Origin: an uncultured Mycoplasmatota bacterium
GTDB lineage: Bacteria > Bacillota_I > Bacilli_A > RF39 > UBA660
Reading direction: 5' to 3'
Assembly: GCA_900546745.1 (NCBI GenBank)
Contig: URDT01000012.1
Span: forward strand, 1 to 32,948
Length of the DNA stretch: 32,948 bases
Within the stretch, counting starts at the first letter, position 1. The number at the start of each line of letters is the position of its first letter. Under the pieces are notes generated by a model. The model saw nothing but the letters and a program-made list of their open reading frames with translations, was not told the origin of the DNA and made no database searches. A program made the position numbers and the translations under genes. Positions 31,472 to 32,948 of this stretch are shown piece by piece.

Positions 31472-31633
31472 TTACCACCTATCAATAAAATCAAATATAA
31501 GTTTATAAGGCATAATGATACAATAAATCATCATTATAAAAATAATAATAGTACATATTCCATATACGAAAGTTAATTCTGGAGGTAATTCTCCTATAAT
31601 TTCTACAACTTTGTTATAAACATCTAAAGCCAT
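31472..31633 (-). CDS. 53-residue single-helix protein, candidate major coat protein
   Basis: Reads MALDVYNKVVEIIGELPPEL, then TFVYGICTIIIFIMMIYCII, then a short C-terminus with Lys, Asp and Arg (MPYKLIFDFIDRW). A short amphipathic N-terminus, one membrane helix and a basic end is the layout of mature filamentous-phage major coat proteins (pVIII), though the charge pattern is modest. ATG 31633 has AAAGGG 9 nt upstream. 16 nt after the 85-residue gene. The alternative is a minor coat protein. Confidence 0.65.
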   Translation of the reverse strand: MALDVYNKVVEIIGELPPELTFVYGICTIIIFIMMIYCIIMPYKLIFDFIDRW

Positions 31634-31649
31634 TAAATATCAACCCTTT

Positions 31650-31907
31650 CTACTTCTTCATTGGTAATATTAAAGAAACAAATCTTGATAATAAGAAAAT
31701 TGCTAAAAAACTTAAAAATAAACCTAAACAATATTGAAAAAAGGAAGGTAAATGAATAAATATTTTTAGTAATAAAACAGGAATATCTCCTACAAAAATT
31801 TTAAAAAAAGTCCAAACATCTTGAATTTTAGTTAAAACTGTTTCTATAAATGTATAAATAATTTCTAAAAAATCAGTTATATTCGAAATATCTAATAAAT
31901 TCAACAT
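31650..31907 (-). CDS. 85-residue multi-helix membrane protein, pVI-like candidate
   Basis: Two or three hydrophobic segments (ITDFLEIIYTFIETVLTKI, FKIFVGDIPVLLLKIFIHLP, YCLGLFLSFLAIFLLSRFV). Size and topology are like inovirus pVI, which anchors pIII in the virion end. It lies directly downstream of the pIII-like gene, as gVI follows gIII in Ff phages. ATG 31907 with AAGGATG upstream. The family is not recognised. Confidence 0.65.
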   Translation of the reverse strand: MLNLLDISNITDFLEIIYTFIETVLTKIQDVWTFFKIFVGDIPVLLLKIFIHLPSFFQYCLGLFLSFLAIFLLSRFVSLILPMKK

Positions 31908-31925
31908 TATTCAATCACATCCTTC

Positions 31926-32948
31926 TTATATCAAAAATTTCAATAATAAATAAGCTATTGTTAATAAGAAAAGAAACATATAAAAATACTTTAATAAACC
32001 GGGTAAACTATTAAACCAAATTGTAGCTAATTTTATAACTTCCTCTATCGATGGTAAAAAGGAAGAAAAAATATTATATACAGTTTTAGAAAAACTTTCC
32101 GAATTATTAATACTATCATTAAAATCTATTTTTATATCTTCACCCGTATTTGGGTTATTAATAATAGGCTCATCATAAGGATTTTCTCTTATAGCGTAAG
32201 AGAAATATCTTATATCAAAAGTTATATAATACCCTGTATCACTATCATTTGAAAAGCCCAAATTTTCAAAGAAAACTAACTGACCAAATGGATTATTTTT
32301 AAAGTCATAAATAAAATTTGATTTATCATATTTTTCTAATTTAAAACTATATTCTTTTTCATTAATACCACGCATTCCAATGTCATATTTACCATACATA
32401 TAGATTGTACTTCTATTATCTTGATTCAAAGTTTTTGGAATTAAGTAAAGACCATAAATATCTTCCATTTGAATTGTTTTAAAATATTGGTTCGTATCTA
32501 CTGTATATTCATAACTAAATGTATAATTTAATTTACTACTAAATTTTAAATAAATATCATCTATAGTACTACTTACATCTAAAACAATTTTTATAGATTT
32601 TAAATTTTGATTAAAAGTTAAATTTTGTCCATATTTACCAATTATATGATAAATTTCATTGCCCTCAGAGTCTGTAGCTCCTGACTTCTCATCAGATGTA
32701 ATAAAATCAATAATATTAGAATTATTAGCTACAGAGTATTCAATATAAGGTTTTGAAAGTAACCCATAACTATAATCCATTTCAAAATCTAAATCAAAAG
32801 AAAAATTTTCATCACTTGGAATAGTAAAATTAATTTCAATCTTAGACTTATCTTTTGTTTCAATAATTCCCTCATAAGAATGAGTCTTAGGAATCCAACT
32901 AGGAGATAAATCTTTGTCAAAGAAAATATCTCCTTTATTAATTGAATA
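31926..32948 (-). CDS. pIII-like receptor-binding/minor coat protein (5' end outside window)
   Basis: The frame is open to the right edge of the window, so at least 340 residues with the start missing; an ATG at 32780 is probably internal. The exposed part is a beta-rich, Asn/Asp/Tyr-rich domain (IYHIIGKYGQNLTFNQNL, TIYMYGKYDIGMRGINEKEY, TGYYITFDIRYF). It ends in a Ser/Asn-rich linker and one membrane helix (YFYMFLFLLTIAYLLLKFLI). A large ectodomain plus a C-terminal anchor is the pIII layout, giving host-receptor binding. No sequence homology is claimed. Confidence 0.68.
   Translation of the reverse strand, partial: YSINKGDIFFDKDLSPSWIPKTHSYEGIIETKDKSKIEINFTIPSDENFSFDLDFEMDYSYGLLSKPYIEYSVANNSNIIDFITSDEKSGATDSEGNEIYHIIGKYGQNLTFNQNLKSIKIVLDVSSTIDDIYLKFSSKLNYTFSYEYTVDTNQYFKTIQMEDIYGLYLIPKTLNQDNRSTIYMYGKYDIGMRGINEKEYSFKLEKYDKSNFIYDFKNNPFGQLVFFENLGFSNDSDTGYYITFDIRYFSYAIRENPYDEPIINNPNTGEDIKIDFNDSINNSESFSKTVYNIFSSFLPSIEEVIKLATIWFNSLPGLLKYFYMFLFLLTIAYLLLKFLI

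Larger units (their letters stand above)
28451..32948 (-). mobile_element. Inovirus-like (filamentous phage) prophage, incomplete at the right edge
   Basis: All genes face left: HUH Rep, hairpin intergenic region, Zot/pI-like ATPase, six proteins of 50-114 residues, mostly with membrane segments, and a pIII-like protein with a C-terminal membrane anchor. The hallmark combination of a Zot-type morphogenesis ATPase plus tiny membrane proteins defines inoviruses. It abuts dif and has no visible integrase or transposase. The second att site and any repressor or ssDNA-binding protein gene lie outside. Confidence 0.85.

Noticed and set aside
32780..32780. ATG at 32780 as the true start of the pIII-like gene.
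   Set aside because: The upstream frame is open to the window edge and continues the same composition; no strong ribosome-binding site is seen at 32780, so the gene is treated as incomplete.
1..32948. Mycoplasma genetic code (TGA = Trp), suggested by low GC and Mollicutes-like glycosyltransferase.
   Set aside because: TGA ends several clear genes and tryptophan is TGG in conserved motifs.

Overview
The window is AT-rich DNA from a low-GC, spore-forming member of the Bacillota. The evidence is a HrcA/CIRCE heat-shock operon, a sporulation sigma factor (SigG) followed by YlmC, the germination protease Gpr, SpoIIM, and YlbJ and YlbL homologues. TGA is used as a stop (for example at the ends of the glycosyltransferase and ylbL genes) and tryptophans are TGG, so this is not the Mycoplasma code. 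Type IV pilin-like proteins and a Mollicutes-like diacylglycerol glucosyltransferase candidate suggest an uncultured gut-type Bacilli lineage, but that placement is inference.

Layout. 1-501 is the 3' end of a coiled-coil, surface or phage tail-like protein. 608-7188 is the heat-shock cluster hrcA-grpE-dnaK-pepF-dnaJ behind a TTGACA/TATAAT promoter with two CIRCE-like operators; GrpE carries an unusual His/Cys-rich N-terminus. 7224-8715 is a small operon (ASCH/PUA-like, helix-hairpin-helix-like, HAD phosphatase-like). 8761-10870 holds sigG with a forespore-type promoter, ylmC and a GT4 glycosyltransferase. 10892-12009 is a lone pilin-like gene. 12056-15178 has a degenerate ApbE homologue and a response regulator/histidine kinase pair, ending in a palindrome shared with a convergent methyltransferase. 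16007-20927 has holA, then a divergent GspE/PilB ATPase and three pilin-like genes. 20926-28137 mixes sporulation genes (ylbJ, ylbL, gpr, spoIIM) with rpsT, a transglutaminase-like protein, mnmA and an XRE-type regulator.

The most striking region is 28451 to the right edge. A near-canonical 28-bp dif (XerC/XerD) site at 28451-28478 is followed by a block of minus-strand genes with the composition of a filamentous phage (inovirus): an HUH rolling-circle Rep, an intergenic region with a long hairpin, a Zot/pI-like ATPase, six very small mostly membrane proteins, and a C-terminally anchored pIII-like protein running off the window. No integrase or transposase is visible, so host XerCD-mediated integration at dif (as in CTXphi-like phages) is the simplest reading. 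The second attachment site is not in the window. An inovirus in a sporulating Gram-positive host with its own dif module is the best candidate for a little-described system here.

No rRNA, tRNA or CRISPR array was recognised.
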